DNA of 24,725 bases from an uncultured Eggerthellaceae bacterium (lineage in GTDB: Bacteria; Actinomycetota; Coriobacteriia; Coriobacteriales; Eggerthellaceae). Below are positions 7,780 to 15,047 of the stretch, one piece after another (positions within the stretch are counted from its first letter, which is position 1; every line of letters begins with the position of its first letter). Position numbers and translations under genes: made by a program. The notes under the pieces are model-generated. The model worked only from the letters and a program-made list of their open reading frames with translations. It did no database searches and was not told the DNA's origin. The stretch is taken from assembly GCA_934617065.1 (NCBI GenBank), contig CAKTTY010000009.1, forward strand, positions 1-24,725. The letters are read 5' to 3'.

Positions 7780-8034
7780 ATGTGCACCAATGGTATCAAC
7801 ACGGGTCAGTTCGAGCAGATGATCGACCAGATCGACGATCATATTAAGCTGGAGCGTCGTTGGGCTCACAACCTTGCCCACAATGCTTCTGACGCTGGAT
7901 TCACTACCGTGGGCGAAAAGCTCCACGCTGCAATGCAGCTGCTCGACGAGGTTCGCGCAACGCTCGATGACGCTAAAGATGCGCTTGATGAAGATGCCGA
8001 AAACGCAAGCGGCGTGACGGTTAACCTGGTATAA
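7780..8034 (+). CDS. Hypothetical small acidic protein, co-transcribed with nikR
   Basis: This 84-aa protein is not recognised. It is almost certainly real: AAAGGAG sits 6 nt before the ATG, and codon use matches its neighbours. It is predicted mostly helical and strongly acidic in its second half (LDEVRATLDDAKDALDEDAE), with no membrane segment. Four histidines (21, 30, 34, 49) and Cys2 could bind metal, but no known metal motif is present. It lies 36 nt before nikR on the same strand with no terminator between, so an operon is likely. That context suggests a link with nickel homeostasis or hydrogenase; this is inference from position only. Confidence 0.8.
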   Translation: MCTNGINTGQFEQMIDQIDDHIKLERRWAHNLAHNASDAGFTTVGEKLHAAMQLLDEVRATLDDAKDALDEDAENASGVTVNLV

Positions 8035-8070
8035 ACCCAGTTTGCATCGCATAAATACAAGGAGCAAAGC

Positions 8071-8493
8071 ATGAGCAATGACTTAATGCGCTTTTCTGTG
8101 GCGATGCCCGAAGACCTGTTGGTCAAGTTTGATCACCTGGTGGCGCGCCGCGGTCTGGCTAAAAATCGCAGTGAAGTGGTACGCGATTTAGTGCGCGAAG
8201 CGCTGGTGGAAGATGAGTGCTCCGTGCCTGGGCGAATCGTTATGGGTACGCTCACTATCGTGTATAACCATCACGCCAACGACTTGCAGGAGAAACTGCA
8301 CCATATCCAGCACACCTATTTGGACATGGTGGTAGCTTCCATGCATGTGCATGTTGATCAAGACAACTGCCTCGAGGTAATCATCCTCAAGGGTGAGTCT
8401 GGTGAAGTCCAGGATGTTGCTAATCTCATCATCGGCACCAAGGGCGTCAAAACGGGACGTCTTAACATGACAACCACGGGCGACTTTATCTAG
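8071..8493 (+). CDS. nikR: Nickel-responsive transcriptional regulator NikR
   Basis: NikR is a tetrameric ribbon-helix-helix repressor that senses Ni(II) and controls nickel uptake and related genes. The 140-aa protein has an N-terminal RHH domain (MRFSVAMPEDLL, then RSEVVRDLVREAL; about 1-48) and a C-terminal ACT-like domain. The four high-affinity nickel ligands of the E. coli protein (His76, His87, His89, Cys95) are all present with a constant offset of five: His81, His92, His94 and Cys100. An AAGGAGC box precedes ATG 8071. It follows the 84-aa gene closely and is followed by a terminator, then hypE. I found no GTATGA-N16-TCATAC operator in the window. Confidence 0.95.
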   Translation: MSNDLMRFSVAMPEDLLVKFDHLVARRGLAKNRSEVVRDLVREALVEDECSVPGRIVMGTLTIVYNHHANDLQEKLHHIQHTYLDMVVASMHVHVDQDNCLEVIILKGESGEVQDVANLIIGTKGVKTGRLNMTTTGDFI

Positions 8494-8500
8494 CCCTTTA

Positions 8501-8527
8501 GAACGCCTCATTGAAGGCGTTCTTTTC
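8501..8527 (+). terminator. Terminator after nikR
   Basis: Stem GAACGCCT / AGGCGTTC with loop CATTGA followed by TTTTCT, starting 7 nt after the nikR stop. It separates nikR from hypE, so hypE depends on read-through or its own promoter. Confidence 0.8.
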
Positions 8528-8536
8528 TAGAGGAAC

Positions 8537-8558
8537 GCAGCGCTCTATTGAGTGCTGC
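8537..8558 (+). other. Second hairpin between nikR and hypE
   Basis: GCAGCGCTC-TATT-GAGTGCTGC forms a 9-bp stem with one G-T pair. It ends directly against an in-frame ATG at 8559 and has no T-run. It lies between the nikR terminator and the favoured hypE start and could affect translation. Confidence 0.55.
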
Positions 8559-8576
8559 ATGAACGAAAGAGACAAG

Positions 8577-9599
8577 ATGGACGAAACGGTATTGCTGGGT
8601 CATGGCAGCGGCGGCACCATGATGAAGCGCATTATCGACGAGGTATTTTTCGAGGCGTACGCAGATGAAGAGCTGCTGGAGGGGAACGATGCGGCGTCGC
8701 TTCCTGCGCCAGCTGCCGGTGAGCGCATTGCCTATTCCACCGACAGTTTTGTGGTGACTCCCCACTTTTTCCCTGGCGGGGACATTGGCAGATTGGCAGT
8801 GTGCGGCACGGTTAACGACGTTGCCACCAGTGGTGCTGTTCCCAAGTACCTCAGCTGTGGGTTCATTCTGGAAGAGGGTTTCCCCGTTGCCGATTTGAAG
8901 CGCATCTGCAAAAGCATGGCCGAAATGGCCAAGGAGGCCGGCGTCCATATTGTCACGGGCGACACCAAGGTCGTTAATCGCGGCCACGGCGATGGCGTGT
9001 TCATCAATACCAGTGGTATCGGCTTCATCCCCGAAGGCGTGAGCCTCTCCGGTGCTTTCTGCAAACCGGGCGACAAGATCCTGGTTACCGGTACCATGGG
9101 CGACCATGGCATCACCATCATGAGCTGCCGTGAAGAGCTTTCGTTCAATGCGGACATCCAGACCGATGCCGCCCCTCTGAATCATTTGATCGCCGAGGTA
9201 ATTGCTGCAGCGCCCGATACCCGCTGCTTCCGCGACCCAACGCGTGGAGGCCTTGCCTCGACGCTCAACGAGCTTGCTGCTCAGTCGGGTGTCGACTTCA
9301 TTGTTGAAGAGGGCGCAGTTCCCGTTAAAGATGCCGTATTGGGAGCTTGCGAAATGCTTGGCTACGACGTGTATCAGGTTGCCAATGAGGGCAAAATGGT
9401 GTGCGTGGTCCCTGCCGAGCAAGCCGAGGCAACCTTGGCCGCAATGCGCGCGAACAAGTATGGAGCCGATGCCGCTATCATTGGCGAAGTGGTGGAAACG
9501 CCCGAGGAGCGCGACCCCCGTGTTTCGATTCGCACCGGGTTTGGCGCTCTGCGCATCATGGACATGCTCGTAGGCGAACAGCTGCCCCGCATCTGCTAG
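8577..9599 (+). CDS. hypE: Hydrogenase maturation protein HypE (carbamoyl dehydratase)
   Basis: HypE takes the carbamoyl group delivered by HypF onto its C-terminal cysteine and dehydrates it with ATP to the thiocyanate that becomes the CN ligand of the [NiFe] hydrogenase iron. The 340-aa PurM/AIR synthase-like protein begins ETVLLGHGSGG, has the typical GTVNDVATSGA, TGDTKVV and DPTRGGLA segments, and ends exactly in PRIC, the catalytic tail. GAAAGAG 5 nt before ATG 8577 favours this start; ATG 8559 would directly follow a hairpin and lacks a good ribosome binding site. No other hyp gene is next to it in the window. A nickel regulator just upstream agrees with the function. Confidence 0.95.
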   Translation: MDETVLLGHGSGGTMMKRIIDEVFFEAYADEELLEGNDAASLPAPAAGERIAYSTDSFVVTPHFFPGGDIGRLAVCGTVNDVATSGAVPKYLSCGFILEEGFPVADLKRICKSMAEMAKEAGVHIVTGDTKVVNRGHGDGVFINTSGIGFIPEGVSLSGAFCKPGDKILVTGTMGDHGITIMSCREELSFNADIQTDAAPLNHLIAEVIAAAPDTRCFRDPTRGGLASTLNELAAQSGVDFIVEEGAVPVKDAVLGACEMLGYDVYQVANEGKMVCVVPAEQAEATLAAMRANKYGADAAIIGEVVETPEERDPRVSIRTGFGALRIMDMLVGEQLPRIC

Positions 9600-10080
9600 G
9601 CACGTGTCGCAGTCTGTGCCTGCTGCATCGGCCAGGTGCCAGTAGCCCCGCGTCTGCGCCGGTGCATCGGCCCTGCGCCTGTCGCGCCAGCAGCTCCCGC
9701 GGCTCTGCATCAGCTCGGTTCTCGTGTCGGCAAGGCGCTTGCGCCCGCCGACCGCGTGTGTCGTGCGCTTGCGGTCTCGCCCCCGACCCCGAAAACGGGC
9801 ATTTAGCGCCGTTGTGCGCGCGGCGCTCGTTCGCTGTCGTCGCTTTCGGCGCCCCGCCCGCAATCAGCGTCCATGCGCTCGTGCTCATCGCTCCGCGGTG
9901 ATCCCGTCCCGCGCTTGTCAGTCGCTTGTGCCCTTGCGCCCCGCGGCGATCCCGTTCTGCGCTTGTCGGCCCTCGCGCTCCTTCGCCCCGTGCTGTCCTG
10001 CGTCTGTGAGGTTTTTGCATCGGCGAACGGCAGTAGCGTGGCAAATACGCAACGCAATTTAGCCGTTCTTAGAAAAACCG
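9600..10080. other. Gene-free, G+C-rich spacer with a 48-bp repeat
   Basis: No gene is supported between hypE and the ferredoxin promoter. Open frames here are arginine/alanine-rich on all strands and lack ribosome binding sites. Two neighbouring 48-bp units begin at 9895 and 9943 (GCGG(T/C)GATCCCGT, then TGCGCTTGTC or CGCGCTTGTC), with a weaker copy before them; earlier, TGCATCGGCC recurs at about 9625 and 9663. The stretch resembles decayed intergenic repeat DNA. Confidence 0.45.
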
Positions 10081-10090
10081 CGCAAGGATC

Positions 10091-10118
10091 TTGCATATTG
10101 GGGTCGCTATGGTATTTT
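10091..10118 (+). promoter_or_regulatory. Possible ferredoxin promoter
   Basis: TTGCAT and TATTTT are separated by 16 bp, about 80 nt before the ferredoxin start. This is the best sigma-A-like pair in the A+T-richer DNA preceding the gene. Not more than a pattern match. Confidence 0.4.
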
Positions 10119-10200
10119 CCCGTTCAGGGATTAACCGAAAAGGAATTGTCCCCGAAGTATGACAAAGCATCTCTAAAAGCCCAAGAGAGAAGAGGTTTTC

Positions 10201-10389
10201 ATGTCTCATCCAGTAATCATTGACGATGAGTGCATTGGCTGCGGCATTTGCATCGACGCTTGCCCCCAGGAATGCATCGAGGTTGTAGACGGCGTATGCA
10301 AGGTTGTAAACGAAGAGGCCTGCATCGCTTGCGGCGACTGTGTTGAAGAGTGCCCCATGGGCGCAATCGAGGAGATTGTTGAAGACTAA
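10201..10389 (+). CDS. 2[4Fe-4S] ferredoxin
   Basis: This 62-aa protein has two classic cluster motifs: CIGCGICIDACP (Cys11, 14, 17, 21) and CIACGDCVEECP, each CxxCxxCxxxCP, in the two-fold symmetric clostridial ferredoxin pattern. It is acidic, soluble and of usual length (55-65 residues). It carries electrons at low potential between oxidoreductases such as pyruvate:ferredoxin oxidoreductase or hydrogenases. AGAGG precedes the ATG. It is a single-gene unit, with gene-free DNA on both sides. The partner enzyme cannot be deduced from position. Confidence 0.95.
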   Translation: MSHPVIIDDECIGCGICIDACPQECIEVVDGVCKVVNEEACIACGDCVEECPMGAIEEIVED

Positions 10390-10412
10390 CAGTCTGCTCG
10401 CGACGAGAGTCT

Positions 10413-10446
10413 AGTCAATGCGCGCAAGGATTTTTGCGCGCTGACT
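10413..10446 (+). other. Strong hairpin after the ferredoxin gene
   Basis: An outer stem AGTCA/TGACT and an inner stem GCGCGCAA/TTGCGCGC enclose a 6-nt loop, 24 nt after the ferredoxin stop. There is no T-run after it, so it may act as a 3' end protector or attenuator; real termination probably occurs at 10576-10608. Confidence 0.55.
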
Positions 10447-10575
10447 GGCTATCAGCAAATCGGACGGGAAGCACAATTCCGCCGAACATGGAATCCCCAA
10501 CCGAGGGGGATCCCTAAGGTGGGCGGCTTGTCACTTCGAAGGTCCTGGCCACTCGAGCCGTAAAACTAAACAGCG

Positions 10576-10608
10576 AAAGAAGGCGAGCAAAACGCTCGCC
10601 TTCTTTTG
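10576..10608 (+). terminator. Intrinsic terminator downstream of ferredoxin
   Basis: A perfect 13-bp stem AAAGAAGGCGAGC / GCTCGCCTTCTTT with loop AAAAC and a T-rich end (TTCTTTTG). It lies 187 nt after the ferredoxin stop; the transcribed piece between could be a long 3' UTR or a small RNA. Confidence 0.85.
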
Positions 10609-10743
10609 TCTTGGTGGGGGCGTTCCCCGGATCCTGCCTTTGGCGTTGTTTTGCGGGAGAGCGATCGTTATTCGCCGCGATGCGTCCCCTAACGCTCGTC
10701 GATGGCAAAATGCTCGCGAGCTGCCCCACCCAACGTCCGACGG

Positions 10744-11027
10744 CGGCAAGATTTCTTGCCCTGGTGCGTTCCTAGGCCGCCATCCGTGGCAATTTTCTCG
10801 CTTCATGTATCCCAAAAGCCCCCTCGGACGGGAAAAGCGCCCCTCCCTGGCAACATATCGCCGCTGTGTATCCAAAATGAGCTGGCTTTGGCAAGATCTG
10901 CGCGCCATGTATCCGAAAAGCCCTGCAAATCGCCTTTCGGGAATACACCACGCGAAAATCTTGCCAGGGAGGGGCCCTTTTCGCCGCACTGGCCCCTCGA
11001 ATCACGCATGGCGCGCGAATCCCGCCA
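10744..11027. repeat. Complex repeat array B, collinear with array A
   Basis: Direct copies of the TGGCAA...ATGTAT(T/C)CC unit start at 10787, 10848 and 10889, inverted copies lie at 10939-10966 and about 11000-11027, and a weak direct copy at 10744. Starts of successive units differ by 43, 61, 41, 50 and 61 bp, against 42, 61, 41, 50 and 60 in array A. The bases between units are also alignable (for example CGGACGGGAAAAG against CGGACAGGGAAAAGG). Same orientation as array A. No gene runs through it. Confidence 0.75.
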
Positions 11028-11440
11028 TCCCGCCGACGCCTCCGAACAGCGCGAGCGCCCGCAACCCCTGCGCCACGGCCCCATCGGATCACAGCGGGCA
11101 TCGGCAGCAGCATCAGCGACGACATCCGCGCCATCACCGTTTCGCTGGTTCGCCATGCTGGCTGCGTCCAATCGACAGGCTGCCTTCTTTGAGCGCGGTG
11201 CCTCACTCGCACCCGTTGCAATTAAGGTTGCCGTGGCGTTCCGCCTCCCTTACGCGCGGCGCCTCACTGCGCCTGTATTTTGTGCTTTCGACAGCTGCGA
11301 TCGGCGTATAAACGCCAGGCAGAGCCCCTTCTACGCATTTATTTCGCTATGGTTGCGTAAGAATCGCCTTCCATCTGGTAAAACGCAAGCACTACCTATA
11401 CAATGGGTCGGGTGTTCCAGGGGCCACGTGCCCTATAGGA
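11028..11440. other. Gene-free spacer upstream of the DUF5679-type gene
   Basis: No gene is supported. Long open frames pass through but have no ribosome binding site and no family resemblance, and they are arginine/alanine-rich as expected for G+C-rich non-coding DNA. A weak TATACAAT (11396-11403) about 60 nt before the next gene may be a -10 region, without a convincing -35. Confidence 0.4.
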
Positions 11441-11465
11441 CTATAAATAAGGAAAAGAGGTTACG

Positions 11466-11621
11466 ATGGCAGTTGTTGCATATTGCGTTAAGTGCAAGGA
11501 AAAGAAGGAAATGGTAGACCCTCAGGAAGGCGTCACCAAGAACGGCCGCGTTATCACCAAGGGCACCTGCCCCGATTGCGGTACCAAGATGTCTCTCATC
11601 GGTGGCGTTGCTAAGAAATAG
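11466..11621 (+). CDS. Small zinc-ribbon protein (DUF5679-type), 51 aa
   Basis: The frame starts at ATG 11466, with GAAAAGAGG upstream, and ends at TAG 11621. The 51-aa product has two knuckles, CVKC (Cys7, Cys10) and CPDC (Cys35, Cys38), flanking a basic linker with KNGR and followed by GTKM. This matches the compact actinobacterial DUF5679 family as I know it. It is probably a zinc-binding, perhaps nucleic-acid or ribosome-associated protein; the function is not established. A terminator follows within 75 nt, so it is a single-gene transcript. Confidence 0.88.
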   Translation: MAVVAYCVKCKEKKEMVDPQEGVTKNGRVITKGTCPDCGTKMSLIGGVAKK

Positions 11622-11660
11622 CTTGCTGCGTCGGTTTTCATAAGCAGACACTTTGCACCT

Positions 11661-11696
11661 AAGCCCGCTTGGCTCATGCCGGCGGGCTTTTTGTTT
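11661..11696 (+). terminator. Terminator after the DUF5679-type gene
   Basis: AAGCCCGC / GCGGGCTT stem with a 13-14 nt loop, followed by TTTTGTTT. Confidence 0.8.
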
Positions 11697-12047
11697 GCCA
11701 GCTTATCCTCGTTGGGGGGTCGGCATCGGCTGGCTATAGGACAAAAAGTGTGTCTGTATTTGGGCATCGCCGCCTTGTCTGTGTTCAGGTAGGCAGAAGC
11801 CTGGTAGTTTTCGGCGGTTAGTTTGCCTGTCACCACATTTGCGCCCAGGCTGGCGCGACATCGACGAGTTCGATGCCGTAGTCCCGGCTGTCACCCCGCT
11901 TGCACTCAGATAGGCGTCCCGGATGCCCCGACCATGTTGCTTTTCGCCGCCGCCCCTTTTTGCGCGAGCGGGCCAGACGCTGGATGCGGCTTACTCCGGA
12001 TCAGCCTTGAGTGTGCTGTTGTTAGATCTTACTAGCCGAAAATGACA
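11697..12047. other. Gene-free spacer upstream of the chaperone cluster
   Basis: No gene is supported. The 63-104-codon frames on both strands lack ribosome binding sites and family features. A lone CTTGAGT half-site (12006-12012), the first half of the HspR operator consensus, has no matching second half at the usual 7-bp spacing. Confidence 0.4.
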
Positions 12048-12123
12048 AGCATACGAACCTGTCGGTATGCTACTGACCTGGGGAAATAGATGTAGCTCAG
12101 GTAATCTTCAACAGGAAGGTTAC
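12048..12123 (+). other. Two hairpins with complementary loops upstream of the dnaK promoter
   Basis: Hairpin 1 (12048-12071) has a 7-bp stem AGCATAC/GTATGCT; hairpin 2 (12101-12123) has an 8-bp stem GTAATCTT/AAGGTTAC with one G-T pair. The loops contain CCTGT and ACAGG, which are complementary. They lie just upstream of the dnaK -35 box. They may be operator-like DNA repeats or part of an upstream transcript; I cannot tell which. Confidence 0.4.
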
Positions 12124-12128
12124 AAAAC

Positions 12129-12157
12129 TTGACAATGAAGCACTTAGATTTTATTAT
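12129..12157 (+). promoter_or_regulatory. dnaK promoter (sigma-A type), possible HspR site overlapping
   Basis: A perfect TTGACA and TATTAT are spaced by 17 bp; transcription would start near 12164. The segment CTTGACA-N7-ACTTAGA (12128-12148) has the spacing of an HspR (HAIR) operator CTTGAGT-N7-ACTCAAG and matches 9 of 14 positions, so HspR could block the -35 region here. The promoter is a firm pattern; the operator is tentative. Confidence 0.75.
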
Positions 12158-12163
12158 TCCAAT

Positions 12164-12485
12164 TGTCGAAAAGGTCCACGCAAGTGGGCCTTACTGGTAT
12201 CCGTAAAAGCCTACGGGCTGAAGGCATCGAAGGCAGGACCGCAAGCCTGCGAAAGCGGGCTGCAGCCGCAATGGTGGCCTCAGCCGCAGCCCCTAGGGCT
12301 GCTGCAGTAGCCACAAGCCTGCAAGGCAAAACCGGCAGCGCCGCCTCGGCGGGGTCGGGGTTGCCGCAAAAGCTGCAGCAGCGAAGGCAAAGCGAATACC
12401 TCGGCTCTAACTTAGGTAAGAACAGAATGATCGCACCGCACAACTCGGCAATAGCGGGCGGTCGCAACTGAAAGGACATAGCAAG
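12164..12485 (+). promoter_or_regulatory. Long structured 5' leader of dnaK
   Basis: About 320 nt lie between the promoter and dnaK. The leader contains many local hairpins: AAGGTCCAC-GCAA-GTGGGCCTT with a GNRA-type loop (12171-12191), CCGTA/TACGG (12201-12215), GCAGG/CCTGC around 12233-12250, and CGCAGCCC-CTAG-GGGCTG-like pairing near 12285-12303. GCAA and CGAAAG loop motifs recur. A 102-codon open frame beginning with TTG at 12163 spans it but lacks a ribosome binding site and has alanine/arginine-rich composition, so I treat the region as RNA. Confidence 0.5.
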
Positions 12486-14396
12486 ATGGCAAAGATCATT
12501 GGCATCGACTTGGGCACCACCAATTCGGCAATGGCAGTGATGGAGGGCTCCGAGCCTGAAATTCTGGTTAACGCAGAGGGCGACCGCACTACGCCTTCCG
12601 TTGTTGGCTTCGGCAAGGACGGCGAGCGCACGGTAGGCAAGGCCGCAAAGAACAAGGCTGTAACCAATCCTGAAAATACCATCGCATCGGTAAAGCGCTT
12701 CATCGGTCGTTCTTTCGCTGAGACTGGCGAAGAGCAGAAGACCGTTGCTTACACGGTAAAGAACGGCAATGGTGGTCGTGCTGTTGTGGACATCGACGGC
12801 AAGGACTACATGCCCGAAGAGATTTCCGCAATGGTTCTGCAGAAGATCAAGTCCGACGCTGAGAAGCGTGTTGGTGAGCCCATCACTCAGGCTGTTATCA
12901 CCGTTCCTGCTTACTTCAACGACGCTCAGCGTCAGGCAACTAAGGACGCAGGCAAGATCGCTGGCCTCGAGGTTATGCGTATCATCAACGAGCCTACGGC
13001 AGCGGCTCTCGCTTACGGTCTCGACAAAACCAACAAGGACGAAAAGGTTCTGGTCTTCGACCTTGGCGGCGGTACGTTCGACGTTTCCGTTCTTGAGCTG
13101 GGCGACGGCGTATTCGAGGTTTGCTCCACCGCTGGCGACAACCACCTGGGCGGCGACGACTGGGATCAGCGCGTAATCGACTGGATGGCAGACAAGTTCC
13201 AGGCTGAAAACGGTATCGATCTTCGTGCCGACAAGATGGCTCTTCAGCGTCTGAAGGAAGCAGCTGAAAAGGCAAAGATGGAGCTTTCCTCCACCACCCA
13301 GACCAACATCAACCTGCCCTTCATTTCCGCTGGTGCAGCTGGCCCGCTTCACTTGGACTACACCCTTTCTCGTGCAGAGTTCGAGCGCATCACCAAGGAT
13401 CTGCTCGACCGCTGCAAGAAGCCTGTTGAGCAGGCCCTGCGCGACGCTGGCCTTTCCACGGGCGATGTTAACGAGGTAATCCTTGTTGGCGGCTCCACCC
13501 GTATGCCCGCTGTTCAGGAACTGGTGAAGAACATGACGGGCAAGCAGCCCAACATGTCGGTTAACCCCGACGAGGTTGTTGCAATGGGCGCAGCTGTTCA
13601 GGGCGGCGTTCTTGCTGGCGACGTTGAGGGCATCCTTCTTCTTGACGTCACCCCGCTTTCCCTTGGTGTTGAAACCATGGGTGGCGTAATGACCAAGATG
13701 ATCGACCGTAACACCACCATTCCTACCCGCAAGACGGAAATCTACTCCACCGCAGCTGACAACCAGACTTCGGTAGAGATCCACGTTCTGCAGGGCGAGC
13801 GTCAGATGGCTCAGGACAACAAGACCTTGGGCAAGTTCCAGCTCACCGGTATCCCTGCTGCACGTCGTGGCGTTCCTCAAATCGAGGTTACCTTCGACAT
13901 CGACGCAAATGGCATCGTGAACGTTTCCGCTAAGGATCTGGGCACTGGCAAGCAGCAGCAGATCACCATTTCCGGTTCTACCGCCCTTACCGACGACGAA
14001 GTCGATCGTATGGTCAAGGACGCTGAGGTTCACGCCGAGGAAGATAAAGTGCGCAAGGAAGAGGTCGAGGTTCGCAACAATTGCGACTCTCTGATCAACG
14101 CAACCGAAACCACTTTGGGCGAAGTTGGCGACAAGGTAAGCCCCGAGGTCAAGCAGCAGGCAGAAAGCGCTGTTGCTCAGGGCAAGGCTGCACTTGAAGG
14201 CACCGACATCGAAGCTATCAAGGCGGCTATTGAGGCAATGCAGCAGGCAGGCTACAAGCTGGCCGAGGTTGTATATGGCAACCAGGATGCAGCTCAGGCA
14301 GCCGCTGGTGCAGCTGGCGCTCAGCAGCCCGCTGACGACGACACCATCGAGGCAGACTTCGAGGTTGTTGACGACGACGAGAAGAAGGACAAGTAA
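12486..14396 (+). CDS. dnaK: Chaperone DnaK (Hsp70)
   Basis: DnaK is the ATP-driven cytosolic Hsp70. The 636-aa protein has the ATPase signatures [10 protein letters not shown] (4-13), [12 protein letters not shown] (about 192), and [11 protein letters not shown] (about 334), then the linker and substrate-binding domain ([16 protein letters not shown]), and a helical lid ending in an acidic tail [13 protein letters not shown] typical of bacterial DnaK. Length is normal for actinobacteria. GAAAGGA lies upstream of the ATG. It is the first gene of the chaperone cluster; the grpE start follows its stop by 2 nt, so the two are translationally coupled. Sense codons TTA, CTA and TCA are nearly absent, a sign of strong codon selection. 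Confidence 0.98.
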   Translation: MAKIIGIDLGTTNSAMAVMEGSEPEILVNAEGDRTTPSVVGFGKDGERTVGKAAKNKAVTNPENTIASVKRFIGRSFAETGEEQKTVAYTVKNGNGGRAVVDIDGKDYMPEEISAMVLQKIKSDAEKRVGEPITQAVITVPAYFNDAQRQATKDAGKIAGLEVMRIINEPTAAALAYGLDKTNKDEKVLVFDLGGGTFDVSVLELGDGVFEVCSTAGDNHLGGDDWDQRVIDWMADKFQAENGIDLRADKMALQRLKEAAEKAKMELSSTTQTNINLPFISAGAAGPLHLDYTLSRAEFERITKDLLDRCKKPVEQALRDAGLSTGDVNEVILVGGSTRMPAVQELVKNMTGKQPNMSVNPDEVVAMGAAVQGGVLAGDVEGILLLDVTPLSLGVETMGGVMTKMIDRNTTIPTRKTEIYSTAADNQTSVEIHVLQGERQMAQDNKTLGKFQLTGIPAARRGVPQIEVTFDIDANGIVNVSAKDLGTGKQQQITISGSTALTDDEVDRMVKDAEVHAEEDKVRKEEVEVRNNCDSLINATETTLGEVGDKVSPEVKQQAESAVAQGKAALEGTDIEAIKAAIEAMQQAGYKLAEVVYGNQDAAQAAAGAAGAQQPADDDTIEADFEVVDDDEKKDK

Positions 14397-14398
14397 TC

Positions 14399-15013
14399 AT
14401 GACCGCGCCTGAAAAAGACGAGGTACGCGAGGATCAGGAAGCAGCCGAGGCCAAGCCCGAGGCTGCTGCCCCCGAAGAGGTCGAAGCGGAGACCATCGAA
14501 GATGACACCGAGGGCGAAGAGTCCGAGGAAGATCCGGTGGAAGCAGCTAAGGCTGAGGCGGATGCCTGGAGGGATAAGTACTTCAGGCTTCATGCCGAGT
14601 GGGACACCTATCGTCGCCGTATGAACGAGCAGCGTGAAGAGGAAAAACTTCGCGCCACCGAAAAGCTGGTTGAAAGTTTGATCCCCGTGATCGACGACTT
14701 CGAACGCAGCATCGCTTATGCGGAAGGCAATGGCGAAGAGGGTCTGCTCGGTGGCATTAAAGCCGTTCATAACAAGATCGGTGAGGTGCTGAAGAAGGAA
14801 GGCGTTGAGATCATCAATCCTGAAGGCGAAGCATTTGATGCCCTTGAGGCTCAGGCGGTAGCCACGGTTGACGATCCTTCGGTTCCCGATGAAACGGTTG
14901 CCCAGGTTTACCAGAAGGGTTACCGCATGGGTAACAAAGTTATCCGTGCTGCAATGGTAACGGTTACCGTGGGCGGTCCGAAGCGCGAGACCAAGTCAGA
15001 AGAAGACGAATAG
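14399..15013 (+). CDS. grpE: Nucleotide exchange factor GrpE
   Basis: GrpE releases ADP from DnaK. The 204-aa protein has a long, very acidic, disordered N-terminal part (about 1-50), a coiled-coil helix (DAWRDKYFRLHAEWDTYRRR), the central LIPVIDDFERS motif and a C-terminal beta domain (TVAQVYQKGYRMGNKVIRAAMVTV). ATG 14399 follows the dnaK stop with 2 nt between; the ribosome binding site lies within the dnaK end (AAGAAGGA). A hairpin and a 278-nt gap follow before dnaJ. Confidence 0.96.
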   Translation: MTAPEKDEVREDQEAAEAKPEAAAPEEVEAETIEDDTEGEESEEDPVEAAKAEADAWRDKYFRLHAEWDTYRRRMNEQREEEKLRATEKLVESLIPVIDDFERSIAYAEGNGEEGLLGGIKAVHNKIGEVLKKEGVEIINPEGEAFDALEAQAVATVDDPSVPDETVAQVYQKGYRMGNKVIRAAMVTVTVGGPKRETKSEEDE

Positions 15014-15019
15014 CAAACG

Positions 15020-15047
15020 CAAGGGCGGGCTCGCAAGTCCGCCCTTG
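15020..15047 (+). terminator. Hairpin after grpE, attenuator-like
   Basis: A 9-bp stem CAAGGGCGG / CCGCCCTTG with a 10-nt loop lies 6 nt after the grpE stop. The tail TTGTTG is only weakly T-rich, so partial termination or transcript stabilisation is more likely than a full stop. Confidence 0.5.

Noticed and set aside
8508..9863. A 451-codon open frame antisense to hypE
   Set aside because: Shadow of hypE extended by stop-poor, G+C-rich spacer DNA.
10447..10575. Possible small RNA between the ferredoxin hairpin and the terminator at 10576
   Set aside because: It has a hairpin (ATCCCC/GGGGAT near 10492-10512) and a terminator, but no promoter and no similarity to SRP RNA, tmRNA, 6S RNA or RNase P RNA that I can see; it may simply be the ferredoxin 3' UTR.
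10640..11517. 223- and 271-codon plus-strand frames over array B
   Set aside because: They are built on the repeat units, overlap each other and run into the DUF5679-type gene in another frame; no ribosome binding site.
12163..12471. 102-codon frame in the dnaK leader
   Set aside because: TTG start with no ribosome binding site at the very start of the predicted transcript, low-complexity alanine/arginine-rich product; strong local hairpins explain the sequence better.
12144..14033. A 629-codon open frame antisense to dnaK
   Set aside because: Same cause: strong codon bias in dnaK leaves the antisense register free of stops. It also runs through the dnaK promoter.
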